A stretch of DNA of 64,000 nt. It comes from Cryoendolithus antarcticus (taxonomy: Eukaryota; Ascomycota; Dothideomycetes; Cladosporiales; Cladosporiaceae). Below are positions 32,866 to 44,180 of this stretch, in pieces (positions within the stretch are counted from its first letter, which is position 1; each line of letters starts with the position of its first letter). Location: the NCBI GenBank assembly GCA_002077065.1, contig NAJO01000013.1, positions 124,001-188,000 of the forward strand, given 5' to 3'. A program made the translations under genes and the position numbers. The notes below the pieces were generated by a model. It saw nothing but the letters and a program-made list of their open reading frames with translations, did no database searches and had not been told where the DNA came from.

Positions 32866-34075
32866 CTACTTCAACTCCTCAGCGCCGAAATAGCTCGAGT
32901 ACGCATTCAGCGCCGGCTGCCCTCCCAAATGCACATACAGCACATAAATTCCCGGCTTGATAGTCCCCTCCGTAATCAGCTTTCTCATACCATCCATACT
33001 CTTGCCTTCATAAACAGGATCCGTAATCAGCGCATCAGTCCTCGCCGCAAATTTCATAGCCTCAATAGTACCGGGCCCTGGGATCCCGTAGATGCCAGCG
33101 TGGAACCTCTGATCCAGCACGATGGCTTCGTCAGGTATCTCCAGCGTGTCGTCATCGTCAAGCAGCTTAGGGGTATTGCGCGCGATTCGGGAGCCTTGGG
33201 CTTTCGTCTCAGCCGGCTTGCCACTAGCATCTATGCCGTTGACTTTCCTCCCGCGACCCTCAGCTACAGCGCCAACGATAAGCCCGGCATGAGACTAGCC
33301 AGTGACGGAGCAAACGAGCAAAGTGTCGAAGAACGGCAGCTTCTGAGCCTCTTCCTGCTCAGCAAGCTCGACAATAATATTCACGAAGCCCAAGCCCCCG
33401 AGCTCATGGTCAGAAGCCCCAGCGGGTATGTAGTAAGGCTTGCCTCCAGCTTTCTCAATCTCAGCAAAAGCTTCCTACGTGGCGGTCTTATGCCCAATGT
33501 GAAACGGCTCGTCGTTCAATCTCACATCGTCACCCATAAGACGCGAAAGCAAAATATTCCCCGTTTGATCATACAGCGGCGGATCGATGGGAACCCATTT
33601 CTCCTGCACGGTCACGGCTTTCAGCCCCGAGGCGACAGCGGTGGCTGTCACGGCGCGGGTGTGATTCGATGCCACGCCGCCGACTGAGACTAAGTGGGTG
33701 GCGTGCTTGGACTTGGCGTCTGCAACTAGACATTCGAGTTTTGTTTGATTGTGAAGCGATGATCATTGCAAGACTATCTAAGATGTTATGGTAGGTATAC
33801 CAGTCTTGGTGGTTTGCTCCGTGCCATGCGCCTCGTGCATAGTCTCAAGTGTTCTTTATGCCTCAGAAACCAACAAGTTTGCGGACTTTGTTGCCGCCGT
33901 AGGCGAGGCTGGAGTTGCAGTCTTCGCGTTTGGCGTAGATTTCGACTTTGCAGCCGAGTTCCGCGGTTAGTCTCGGGAGGTATTGAATTGGCGATGGACC
34001 AAAGAGAAAGGATTCTTTGGGGATGCGGGAGAGGGTTTCTACGTATGCTGGGGTTGAGGAGGTAGCTGAAGGCAT
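32866..34075 (-). pseudogene. 1-aminocyclopropane-1-carboxylate deaminase-like, at least two nonsense codons
   Basis: The N-terminal exon (ATG at 34075) has [19 protein letters not shown] and [20 protein letters not shown], including the PLP lysine context. After an intron the gene resumes near 33740 with LECLVADAKSKHATHLVSVG, GGVASNHTRAV and QEKWVPIDPPLYDQTGNILL. It is then broken by TAG at 33475-33477 and TAG at 33295-33297. All later sequence is in the same frame: GGKPYYIPAGASDHELGGLG, the CSVTG region and HLGGQPALNAYSSYF. The family has a Ser in TGSTHAG where the second stop now stands. No AG acceptor directly precedes the LECLVADA codons, so the splice site also looks lost. In its active form the enzyme cleaves the ethylene precursor ACC to 2-oxobutanoate and ammonia. 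This copy is almost certainly inactive. Confidence 0.75.
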
Positions 34076-34798
34076 CTTCCTGCTTTGATTCGGTGAGGTC
34101 TGGCTTGCGTTTGTAGTTGAATGGTTCTTGGTTGACTATATGAATCTCGACGAGCAGGTGGAGCGATGCCGGAGCCAAGCAGCCCTACCTTATGTAGTAT
34201 GGAGTTCCCTTATCAGCACGTCGTTGACACATCGCCTAGGCAGAGATGCAACCTAAGTAGTCTTCTGTCACATCAGACGTTTGAACCCTGGGGGTTTCCA
34301 TTTCGCGTGCTTGATGAGATTTGTTGCGTAGATACCATTTGCACAGCGACGGATCGGAAATGTATCGCGAAAGCATTCTCGATGGCAAACGGCCATCGAT
34401 GATACTTTACTGATCCTTGTCTGGCGCCCGAAATTGGACATCGCTATCTAGATCGTCCACGCTTGTCAGTTACTCGATCACCAGTCAGTATAGTGGACCG
34501 AAATCGTTCGAGAGATGTTGAGGTTGTCTTGGTGAGACAGCACGCGACTCGGAGCTACCTACGTCACTGTGCATATGAGCTACTCCCATCATGGCCCTGC
34601 ACTTTCAATATGAACACAGTTGAACCATCACCAGTATCCGCCGATTACTGCTCGTCTCACAGTCGCGCGATCGTGTTTCACTGCACAAGTCACTCTTAGC
34701 CCAAGAACACTACCCAGCATGACTACCTAAGCAGTCTTCCACCCCGTCTGCTCTCCTTGCTCTGCTCGCACCCCAGCCCCCAAGGCACTCCCGAGACC
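34076..34798. other. intergenic upstream of the Nca2-like gene
   Basis: About 720 bp without a recognised gene, containing the promoter of the Nca2-like gene and the region upstream of the ACC deaminase remnant. Confidence 0.35.
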
Positions 34799-36829
34799 AT
34801 GACTTTCGTAGCAGACCACTGCCGGCGCATCGACGCGCAGCTAGACCGCCTACAGCTCGCCGATCTACCCTCAGCGTCCTCCGCTCAAGCCGACCGCAAA
34901 CTTGAGCTCTTCGCAGCTGACGACGATGGACACACTCCCACGCTCCCTGCGCGAGTCCTGGCCTTGCAAGCTGCAGTACGCGCTCTGTCGACAGGCTACT
35001 CGGCGGAGCGAGCGCTGTTGTATCCGGCGCAAATCCAGCTCGCGCTGTCGGCCGTGTCGCCGTTAGAGCAGGCTACGGCGAGTGTGACAACCAAGGGAGG
35101 GAGTAGCGAGATGGAGAGGGAGCTGCAGTGGCTGCTAGTCGCGAAAGCAACGACGCAAGTCTACGGCCTCGCTCTAGATCGAATCCTAAATCAGAGTGTG
35201 GCGCTGGCAGATGACATCTGGTACTGGGACGAAGTGCTGGGATCACGAAGGTACACAGCTCTGTACAGCTTACAGACTTCACCCGAGCGGTTCTGGCACT
35301 GGGGTAACGCAGTGTGGGTGGATGTGAGACAGAGGAGTGAGGACTTCAGCATTACAGGCGCAAGAGCAGATGCGCAGCAGTCAGTCACGAAGCAGTGGCA
35401 GCAGTTCTACGGGCTTGTCCGGAGGGTGATCAGGGAGAAGAGCATAGCCGAGGTGCAAAAGCAGGCCCTCAGCCCGGTGACGAGGATACGGAGTGAGGTG
35501 CGCCGGAAACAACGTGCGCTGAAGAAAGTGAGGTTAAGACACGCCAACGCGCTCGGGGTGCTTCTCGGTGAGGGTCTGGCGAATGAGAGCGCACACGGAG
35601 GCGGGCTAGCTTCGCCAGGCACGCAGGACGTCCAGACGAAGTGGAAGAGCTCCGTGGCACGGAATGTCGCGTTGATGGAAGCGGTGCTTGCGAAGGCTGG
35701 GGATGCGGAGACACCTGTGGACAAGTTTGATGCTGCAATTGCAGAGCTGACTGAAGATGATCCGTTGTATGATGGCGAAATACTGGAGCTCAATGCAGAA
35801 AGCGATGCGAGCGGTCTCGCCCCGCAGGCAGTGGCAGAAAGACTCAGTCGAGTCCTGGCACTCGCACTACCACAATACTCCGAAACCTCAGCCCTTGCAG
35901 TCCGCAAGCACGGCAAGCCTACCCGCCTCGTCCGATACTGGCTGCCTCTCACGGTCGGTCTTCTCTCCTCTACCACCATCCTTCGCTTAGTCGCCAACAG
36001 ACAAGCCGAGATCCTGCAATGGATCCAAGACTTCGGCACAACAACCCTCGACTTCTTCCAGAACTGGGTTCTCGAACCCACAAAGAAAGTCCTCTCCACA
36101 ATTCGCCACGACGAAGGCTCCGAAGTAAGCATAATGTCTAAGCGCTCGCTAGAAGGCGACCGCGAGAGCCTGGAGCGCATGGTCGTAGACTTCGCCGTCG
36201 ATAATCCGGCGAACGCCACGGGCTCCTCAGCCCGTATGACCGAGACCGAGATCGCTGACCTCCGCCTCAAAGTTCGCGAAGGCGATCTAACACCAGTCCT
36301 GAAAGCGTACGAAAAAGACCTCCAATCGCCCTTTATGGGCACCATCCGCGGCAACCTCATCCGCGCACTGCTTATACAAGTGCAGAAAACTAAAGTAGAC
36401 GTCGAAGTCGCGATCGGGGGTATAGACTCCCTGCTCAAATCCCAAGAACTAGTCTTCGGTTTCATCGGCCTCACGCCCGGACTGCTAATAACCTACTACC
36501 TCACATCCTGGCTCCGCACATCCTTCAGCAACAAACACAGTCTCCGCTCGTCTGGCAAGAAAGGCAAGATGCTCCGGCAGCTGAGAAACATCGACCGCAT
36601 TTTGTCGAACAGCGTTCCGACGGAGTTCGGGGAGCTGTATTACAAGGACCAGGGGCTGTTGTTGTGTGAAGCGCATGTGCTACGGCAGGAAGCTGGCAGG
36701 TTGATGCCGACGCAGGTGTCGAGGGAGTTTGGGGAGGATCTTGAAGAGGTTTGTGATGTGAGGAGTGGGGTTGAGAGGCAGACGAAGGGAGTTGAGAGGA
36801 TTAGGTGGGCCTATGGGGGGTACTTTTGA
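34799..36829 (+). CDS. NCA2: Nca2-like mitochondrial protein
   Basis: One uninterrupted frame gives 676 residues from the ATG at 34799; the frame is open 14 codons further upstream but without ATG. The conserved Nca2 features are WYWDEVLGSRRYTALYSLQT near residue 140, a hydrophobic segment after RLVRYWLPLTVGLLSSTTIL, the block FMGTIRGNLIRALLIQVQK and a second membrane segment (LVFGFIGLTPGLLITYYLTS). The C-terminus reads LRNIDRILSNSVPTEFGELY, YYKDQGLLLCE and ERIRWAYGGYF. In yeast NCA2, together with NCA3, affects expression of the mitochondrially encoded ATP synthase subunits 6 and 8; the protein is a mitochondrial membrane protein. The gene is intronless here. Confidence 0.9.
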   Translation: MTFVADHCRRIDAQLDRLQLADLPSASSAQADRKLELFAADDDGHTPTLPARVLALQAAVRALSTGYSAERALLYPAQIQLALSAVSPLEQATASVTTKGGSSEMERELQWLLVAKATTQVYGLALDRILNQSVALADDIWYWDEVLGSRRYTALYSLQTSPERFWHWGNAVWVDVRQRSEDFSITGARADAQQSVTKQWQQFYGLVRRVIREKSIAEVQKQALSPVTRIRSEVRRKQRALKKVRLRHANALGVLLGEGLANESAHGGGLASPGTQDVQTKWKSSVARNVALMEAVLAKAGDAETPVDKFDAAIAELTEDDPLYDGEILELNAESDASGLAPQAVAERLSRVLALALPQYSETSALAVRKHGKPTRLVRYWLPLTVGLLSSTTILRLVANRQAEILQWIQDFGTTTLDFFQNWVLEPTKKVLSTIRHDEGSEVSIMSKRSLEGDRESLERMVVDFAVDNPANATGSSARMTETEIADLRLKVREGDLTPVLKAYEKDLQSPFMGTIRGNLIRALLIQVQKTKVDVEVAIGGIDSLLKSQELVFGFIGLTPGLLITYYLTSWLRTSFSNKHSLRSSGKKGKMLRQLRNIDRILSNSVPTEFGELYYKDQGLLLCEAHVLRQEAGRLMPTQVSREFGEDLEEVCDVRSGVERQTKGVERIRWAYGGYF

Positions 36830-37445
36830 GGTGCGTATGTTGCTGGAGGTACTGCAAAGATGCACATTGTACTCCGTTTGTCGAAACCAACCTGGACGCA
36901 AGCCTTTGCGTTGCGGCGATCTGGGCAGTACTGTGGAGCCGTCCAGCTGCTTTGTCATCCGGGCCCACTTAGACGCCTTATTGCAACAGTCGACTTCGCT
37001 ATGCGAGTACTAAGCTGAATCTTTGAGGGCTTGCAGAAGGGACACCGCTGAAGCTTGGTCTTGGCTGCTAGACTCGGTTAGGCAGGCGAGGCTGGAACGA
37101 CATCGAGGATTCTGCCCAATATCTGAATTATATACTCAGGACACGCAGCCGACTGCTTCTCGAGAGGTACACAGCCATACAGTCGACGTACCAGTGGGGA
37201 ATTACCCACCTAATCGCTGCCGTCTCTAGAGCTGTACACGGTACTCCCTGGCATTGATCAACAGCACCACAGCAGTCGACCGAAACTACTGGCTTACGAA
37301 GAGAGAAAGGAGTGTGTTCTATCCACTGTAGGACTCTGTGCTTAGCAATTGCACCCTGGCGTAAGGATATCGCCCTCGCTATAGTCGACTTCTGGCTTCG
37401 GCGACACCGCTCGTCGTGTACACTTGAAACACCACCGTAACCGCA
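36830..37445. other. intergenic, Nca2 to GNAT gene
   Basis: About 615 bp, probably the Nca2 3' UTR and the promoter of the acetyltransferase gene. No conserved frame seen. Confidence 0.35.
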
Positions 37446-38060
37446 ATGGCTGCGATCCACCCCTTTCAGTCCTCCCACCTGCTCTACCGCGCCGTAGAGA
37501 CGCCTCAGGACAACGACTTCTTTCTGGCCATTCAGCAAGACCCTTTCGGCTACGCCAACTCCAATTTCTCCATCTCCCGTCCCCAAAACGCCAAGAACGC
37601 ATCAGATTACCAGAAATACGTCGCCGACGAAACCATGCTCGGCGTCGTGTTCTGCATGCTCGAAGACCCCTCGAAGACAGTAGGTGTACTGCACTTCGAC
37701 GCCTTGAAGCCCAACCACGCGCAGCACAATCACTCGACCATCGCCATTGACGTTCTGCCTGACTTTCAGGGGAAGGGGTATGGGAGTGAGGCTATTGAGT
37801 GGGCGCTGCGGTGGGGGTTTGAGGTTAGGGGTTTGCATCGGCTGAATATCAGTGTATTCGGGTACAATCCTGGAGCGAAGAAATTGTATGGACGACTAGG
37901 GTTTGTGGTTGAGGGGTGTAGAAGGGAGTTTGTGTGGTTCCGAGGAAAGTGGTATGATGACTTCTCCCTCGGTATGCTCAGAATGGAGTGGGAGGAACGG
38001 TACGGCAGGAAGGAGCTTGCTGACCGGTCGAGAGCTGAGGAGCCGAAGTATTATAGCTGA
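37446..38060 (+). CDS. GNAT-family N-acetyltransferase (RimJ/RimL type)
   Basis: A single-exon frame of 204 residues. The acetyl-CoA binding motif A is IDVLPDFQGKGYGSEAIEWA at about residues 100-119. It is followed by GLHRLNISVFGYNPGAKKLY and GRLGFVVEGCRREFVW, the arrangement of RimJ/RimL-like enzymes that acetylate protein N-termini or small amines. No signal peptide or membrane segment is present, so it is likely cytosolic. The substrate cannot be predicted. It is convergent with the Gfo/Idh gene (18 bp between stops). The start ATG lies in CGCAATGG. Confidence 0.85.
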   Translation: MAAIHPFQSSHLLYRAVETPQDNDFFLAIQQDPFGYANSNFSISRPQNAKNASDYQKYVADETMLGVVFCMLEDPSKTVGVLHFDALKPNHAQHNHSTIAIDVLPDFQGKGYGSEAIEWALRWGFEVRGLHRLNISVFGYNPGAKKLYGRLGFVVEGCRREFVWFRGKWYDDFSLGMLRMEWEERYGRKELADRSRAEEPKYYS

Positions 38061-38078
38061 TACACACTCGACGGTCGT

Positions 38079-39315
38079 CTAGTTCAAATCCACGGGATAA
38101 TCCGTCGTCTCGATCTTATCCGGGAACTTCACACCACCCTGCTTCCTCACCTCATCCATCGTCCTCATAATCACCAAACTCTCCTCCAGACTCTCATACT
38201 TCCCCTCTTTCCGCCCATCCCTAAGCGCATACGCACACTCATCCGCCTCCCAGTACATCCCCTGCCCTTCGCCCTCTTCCTGGAACGTACCGCCGAAACC
38301 GTTCTTCCAGCCGCTGCCCTTGCCCGGACCGGGGAAGTCCCAGTCTTTCTCCTCTACTGTGCCGTCCTTGAGGATCAACTTTGTTTTTGTGGGTCTGAAA
38401 GCCGGGTGGAAAACTTGAATCTCGCCTTTGGCACCTTGGATGCGGATGCTGGGCCCGGCGGAGGCTTTGCCGTCGGGGTCGCCGTCTACGCGGAAGGAGG
38501 TGGTTGCGATGCCGTGCGCCTCCCCTCCATCCTCGCGCGGGAAATTGAGTAGCATGGTCGTTTGCTCATCAATGCCAGTCCTGTATTTTCTTACAGCAGT
38601 CAAGAGCGAAGGTGCTTGCGGCTTCTTTTGTGTGGTGTAGAGCGTTTGGAAAATCCAGGTTAGGGAGTAGATTCCTAGATCTAAGAGCGCGCCGCCTGCT
38701 AGCGCGGGGTTCACCATGCGGTGGTTATCTTTAAAGGTGTCTTCTGGGGGCATGGCCATGCTGAGATCGGCGAAGGTGCGGTACACGGGGCCGATCTTGC
38801 CGGAGGTTATCCATTCGCGGACTTGGATTGAGAGGGGGAAGTAGCGGGTCCAGACCTAGTTATCGTATTAGTAACATGGACGGGGCCTTTGGGTGAGATG
38901 GACGAACGGCTTCCATGAGGAAAAGCTTCTTCTCCTTCGCAATCTTGATCAATTCCTCCAACTGCTTCGCATTCGTCGTAAACGCCTTCTCACACAGCAC
39001 GTTCTTCCCAGCCTCCAAACACAATCTCACGTTCTGATAGTGATGGCTATGCGGCGTCGCGACGTAGATAATATCCACATTTGGGTCATTAGCCAGCTCT
39101 TTGTACGAGCCATATGCCTTCGCTCCCTCGACACCGCGGACTTCTTTCAAGAAGTCCTCTGCGCGGCTTTTCGAGCTCGAGGACGCGGCTGCTACGACCT
39201 TGTGCTCGACGTCCTTGACATCACGCGTCTCTGGGTTTGGCCAAAGATCGCGGGCGAAGGTCTCGGCGATGCCGCCGGTGGCGAGAATGCCCCATTTGAG
39301 GATGAATTTGGACAT
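38079..39315 (-). CDS. Gfo/Idh/MocA dehydrogenase (D-xylose / dihydrodiol dehydrogenase-like)
   Basis: Exons 39315-38908 and 38855-38079 on the minus strand give 394 residues. The 52-nt intron has a TTACTAATAC branch site and joins FLMEA to VWTRYFPLS. The N-terminal Rossmann fold has WGILATGGIAETFA and VDIIYVATPHSHHYQN, then LCLEAGKNVLCEKAF, the EKP-like motif with the catalytic lysine. The C-terminal domain has GGALLDLGIYSLTWI, matching the NADP-dependent D-xylose or trans-dihydrobenzenediol dehydrogenase group. The likely reaction is NADP-linked oxidation of a sugar or diol; the substrate is not determined. The frame is open upstream of 39315, but MSKFILKWGIL is the natural start. Confidence 0.9.
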
Positions 39316-39764
39316 TGTGGTGTAGAGTGCTGATCGCTGCACTAAGAGAGATGTTGGACGGTAGATCGAGGCGTAAGGAGAACGTCTGGGAACTTTTGGG
39401 ACGAGACGGGCAAGGAACATACAAAGGTAGAACTTTTGAATACTTACTTGGTACGGTGCCGGTAAATTGATTCTCTCATGTTGCCGCAATATGAACTCCC
39501 GTCATTTACCTGTCCGTTGTTGAACGTCATGGTGGGGTTGGCGGGGTGCTGGACGGGGAGAGAGCGGCGTTCTGCGGAGAAATCTTGGTCCGAGACCGGC
39601 TATGTGCACATGGCCAACAGGATATGAGTAGACCAAGCCGGCGTTGTGTCTAATGAGCAATCACCTTAGGCGAAACCGATGAGGATCGGACGCTTCGCAT
39701 GATCCGAGGTAATGGGATTGAGGTCCAGAAGACACGAGCGATCGTAGCACTACTTGCTTCACTA
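39316..39764. other. intergenic, Gfo/Idh 5' flank and ATG22 3' flank
   Basis: About 450 bp. It contains the promoter of the dehydrogenase gene. No gene recognised. Confidence 0.35.
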
Positions 39765-41494
39765 CTAACTCATCCCATCCGGCCTAAGCCTCTTCTTCTT
39801 CTCCGCTTCCCTCTCCAAAAATGCCTGCTGCTCAATCCGACTCTTCTTCAAATCCACGAAGAACAGCAGAAACAAGAAGCTCGCCAGACTCAGCCCAAAC
39901 AGGAAGTAAAAAGGCGTGCTGTTGTTCTTGCTGGGACTCGCATCGATGATGGCAGAGCTCACGAGCGGTCCGATGAACGAGCTCGTCTTCCCGATGATAG
40001 AAAAGAGCGAGAAGAAGAGGAACTCCTTCCCGCGCGGCGTGACTTCCGAGATCATGGTCTGGGAGTAGCTGTACCAGGGACATACCTACAGCATTCAGTT
40101 AGCCCTGCACATTCTAGTGAGCAGATGGGAAGCGAGAACTTACGAAAAGCCCGTAGAAGACTTGGTACACCCACACCTCCCAGAGGTTGTGGAAGCCGAA
40201 TTTAGTAGTCCAAATACCAATCATACCCCAGCCGTCAAGTAGGATGATACCCACGGCTATGGCGTTGAACATCGTTTTTGTCGAGAGCCGGTAGCGCTTC
40301 TGAATGTGCCAAAACGTCCAGATCCCGATGGCTTGCGTGGCGATACCGACTAAGAGGAGGTATGTGAGTTGCAGCGTATTGTAGGCTACAATGGAGTTCT
40401 GCAGCGTGGCGATGACGGTGACGGTTGTGTTCAGGGAGTCGCCGAGGAGGAAGTAGCCTGCGCTGTGTCAGTGCTGTGATGGTGATATGTGTGGGCATGC
40501 CAGGCGACTGACCGATGAGGTAAAAGAGACTCTGCCTCAATTGCCAGATTTGCGTCACCGCGCTCCGCAATTGCCAAAATCCAGCGATCACGATATTCAT
40601 TCCCGGATCCTGGCCCGGTCGTCGCTTCTCCAAGAAGAACCAAGGCAACGCTAGCAGCACCCAACACCCAGTCGCGTACGCAATCAGCACCGACAAGCCC
40701 CAGTTGTTATTCGCCACGCTGGCATTCACATCCAGCCCAAACAGCACTCCCACGATGATCGCCAGAATCACAATCTCGCCCAGCGACTGGATATAGAACG
40801 CCACGTTGCTCAGCTCGTTCCTCTTCATGCTGTCCGCGAAATCGTACTGGTCTCTCGTTATGCTCCCCTCTTCGAATGCCTGAGCGCTCTGCCGCATCTC
40901 TCTTGTATTTCGCGCCAGCCCCGGGAACGCCGCAGTCCAGTACGTCAGGCATAGCTGGTAGGCTATCAGACCCACAATGTACAGTCCCAGCCCCGTCTGC
41001 CATTTCTCCTCCGTATGCACGCCCAGCCACGCAAACCCAATCGCGAACGCAACAATACTCAGCACAATCAGAATGTTCGGCCTGAAGGTCCCGAAGTCCG
41101 CGTAGCTCCCAAGGATGAGGAATATCACGATCTGGATTGCGAATGCCATGCCATTGCACAACAGCACCACGGAGTTTATCGTCCTGTCCGCGCCAGCGAA
41201 ATGCACTATGTCGTTATTCGCCCCGCCTATCAGCTCGGCATACTGATAGAGCAAGTTCTGCGCTGCTGTAGGCGCGAAGTTGAAGAGCGTGAGCCCGTTG
41301 TTGCCGATGTAGTAGGCGTAATAGGCCCAGAGCTCGTATTTGCCTGTTTCGAAGCGCTCGTCGAATTGGTCGGGCGCGACGGGGCGTTCGTCGTCGAGAA
41401 TGATTTCGCCGTCTTGTTTCGCGGCGATCGAGCCTTTGTGGGGGTCAACTGCGGGTGCGGTGAAGGGCGCGAGACCGGGGTCAGGTGCTGCCAT
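39765..41494 (-). CDS. ATG22: Atg22-family vacuolar membrane transporter
   Basis: Exons 41494-40513, 40457-40144 and 40085-39765 on the minus strand give 538 residues. The family start of the domain is YELWAYYAYYIGNNGLTLFN near residue 50. Many membrane segments follow (NMAFAIQIVIFLILG-like, ILIVLSIVAFAIGFAWLGV, GEIVILAIIVGVLFGL, YNTLQLTYLLLVGI). Near the C-terminus VCPWYSYSQTMISEVTPRGK precedes EFLFFSLFSIIGKTSSFIGP. Atg22 lies in the vacuole membrane and exports amino acids released by autophagic breakdown. The two introns (55 and 58 nt) are fixed by frame. Fungi often carry several Atg22-like paralogues, so this may not be the sole ATG22. Confidence 0.9.
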
Positions 41495-42043
41495 TTTCGC
41501 GGGAGCTGCTGGGTCGCCAGAAGTATTGCGCGGTAGTAATGGTCATGTAGTTGATGCTGCTGTAGCTGGATTCGGTCATAGAGTACCGCGGAGAGGAATC
41601 AATGCTTTGACATCAAGATGCAGAGGAAGGGAAAGAGAGGTTGTGTACTTTCCTGCCGACTGCCAGTGATTTACATATCGAGCTCCGCTAGGGCTGCATC
41701 ATCAATGTCGAGGTAGACCTACCTGGGCGAAGCGTGGAAGAGAAGAGTGCAGGGTAGTGCGGACTAAAGTTTCCACACTGGTGGAGCTATCGGCAGCGTG
41801 ATAGCCTCAATCATGCGATATCTAAAGCTTCCCTTGGTCTGGGCTCACGGCTTAACCGAACTAAAAGCAATGATGTCTGAGCTTATTGCCGAGTTCAAGC
41901 TACTGATGAAGAAAGCATGATTCCACAGACTCGAGCATTATTGTGAAGCATAGATGGCAAGCTGCTGGGCCGAACGCGCAATCAGAAGGATATGTGCGCA
42001 CGGACGTGACTCGCGGACACTCCACAAGCAGTTTGGGTACCGT
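41495..42043. other. intergenic, ATG22 promoter and Cqd1-like 3' flank
   Basis: About 550 bp without a recognised gene. Confidence 0.35.
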
Positions 42044-44180
42044 CTATATATTGGGCGACAGCTGATCGGCTTTGACGCACAACTCCACGCTCTCCACGCT
42101 GGCTTGGAGGAACTTCCGCGTCTCTAGCCCGACCCATACTTTCAGCATAGAAAGGTCACCAGATCGCAGCATCTCTGCCGTTGAGCCCTTCGTCCCGAGC
42201 TGGCGGAGGATCGGTAGAGCACTGTGGGTAGAGTTAATATGTGCAATGCAGAACATGTCTGGAGGTCAGGCGGACTTACCCAGAGAACAAATCCAACTCC
42301 GGATCCAATGATCGCCCAATACCTTCCAGCAGTAATATGCTGAGCACAACGTTCACGAAATCCCCCTCAAGTCGCACATGATGTCCCCTGACCATATCAA
42401 GCACCTCATTCAAAATATCCCCAATCTTTATATTCCCCAACGCGAACGTCTGGCTCTTCACCCCAAGAACCAAATGCTGCATCCTCAGCGCAAACACTTC
42501 CCCGTCAATAACCGCGTCTGGCTGCCGACAGCGCTGGACCATCAAGTGTCCGGCTTTGTACCCATCGAACTCGGCGATGGCTTTGAAGAGGTCAAGGAAG
42601 TTGTCGCGGTTTTGGTGGTTGAGTTCCGTGACGAGTCCGGCGTCGATGAATATGAGTTGGGGCCGGAAGCCTTCGTGTTCGATTTGCGCGAGAGTGGACG
42701 TCCAGGCGTCTTTCGCGCCGCGGTGGGGGCGGAGACGTTGGAGGACCTCCTCTGTGACGTCTTTGGACTCTTCTGGCAGCGGTTCGGCTCGTCGGCGAAT
42801 GCTGGGAAGGTGTGTCCGCACGTCGACAGGCTTGTAGAAGCGGACCATTATGTTCCCTGGGTGGAGGTCGGCGTGGATGAAATTATCGATCAGGAGCATG
42901 TGTAAGAAAGCATCTAGTCCCTCATCTGCGATCTCTTTTTGAAAGACGCCGCCGCCATTCTGGAGGAAGTCTTCCAGTGGTATTCCCGTTGCGAATTCTT
43001 CCACCATTACTTGCCGGGTTGTGTACTGGCTGTAAGGATAGGGGAACCAGGCCGTGCTCCTACTGCGGAAGTTCTTGCGGAAGATTGTGAGGTTCGCGGA
43101 CTCGATGCGCATATCTAGTTGGAGACGCATCATTTCGCCGAATTGCTGGACTTCGTCGGGGAAGGAGAGCCATTCCATTGTAGGGATCGCGTTGATGATG
43201 CTCGCGAAGAAGGCCATGATTTTCAGATCTCGCCGGACTACTCGCTCGATCTTCGGGTGCAGCACTTTAATAGCAACGTAGTTTGATGGTACTCGCTGCG
43301 GCGTGCTCTTCAGCAACGGATCAACCGTCTTCATGGCTCTTTGCCGTAGTGTCTGCGGCTCAAGCACATCCAACTCGTCCACCATATGCATATCCGGCTT
43401 CAGCTTCGCTTTGTAGACCTGCGCAATGGCCCCAACACCCAACGGCGTCTCCTGAAACTCCTCGAAAATCTCCTCGAACTTCCTCTTGAACGCCTTCTCG
43501 ATCGTCTGCTTCGTAACCTTCAGCGAGTGCGCCGGCGCGTTGGAGTGCAATGAAGACATGATGGCGCACATCTCCGTAGGGAAGATGTCCGTCCTACTCG
43601 CCGCCCATTGTCCGAGCTTGATGAACGCCGCGCCTGCGCGCTCCATAGACGAGACGAGGAAACCATACCACCATATCGTCCCCGCGCGCTCGTTGTCTCG
43701 AGTTGGTATTCGGCCGCCGAAGTAGATGATCGGGATCGTGACTATGACTGGGACGAATATGAAAACCAAGTGGAGGAAGCGGAAACCTGTCGCTAAGGGT
43801 TCGATTATCCAGTGATCGAAGAAACGCCATATCGAGACTCTAAAGACTTTTGATCCGCGCAAAGAGTCTGGCACAAAGTTGTCTATCTCTTCCCGCGAAG
43901 CTTCTAGCATTCGCTCCTCCCCTGTCTTGCCGTCTTCGTCCTCATCGTCCTGGCTGATCGAGACAAAGGCTGTTGGGCTGAGGGCTGCTGCGAGTGCTGT
44001 GCCTCCCTTGACTGCTGATGGTGGTCTCCTGAAGATGTATCTGGCTTGCTGCCAATTTGAGAACCCTCGTGCGCTTCGTCCGCTGTGTAGAGAGTACTGG
44101 ATGTGTCTTAGGACCTGGGGCCGGACTGTTTGGCTAGTGAACTTTGAGCAGGCTCGACCGGCGGATAGGGCGGCGCGCAT
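42044..44180 (-). CDS. ABC1/UbiB-family atypical kinase (ADCK2/Cqd1-like), mitochondrial
   Basis: Exons 44180-42280 and 42221-42044 give 692 residues. The N-terminus is basic (MRAALSAGRACSKFTSQTVR), like a mitochondrial presequence. A membrane segment lies near residues 135-155 (FLHLVFIFVPVIVTIPIIYF). The UbiB KxGQ motif is FIKLGQWAASRTDIFP, followed by PLGVGAIAQVYKAKL with the alanine-rich loop, the catalytic HADLHPGNIMVRF and the metal-binding IFIDAGLV. The sequence around these motifs fits the ADCK2 / yeast YPL109C (Cqd1) subgroup rather than Coq8. These proteins influence coenzyme Q distribution and mitochondrial lipid handling; the exact biochemical activity is unsettled. The intron splits a Gly codon (GG|T). 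Confidence 0.9.

Noticed and set aside
33295..33477. Rescue of the ACC deaminase by A-to-I RNA editing of UAG
   Set aside because: Editing would put Trp at positions where the family has Glu/Gln-like and Ser residues, and the lost splice acceptor would remain.
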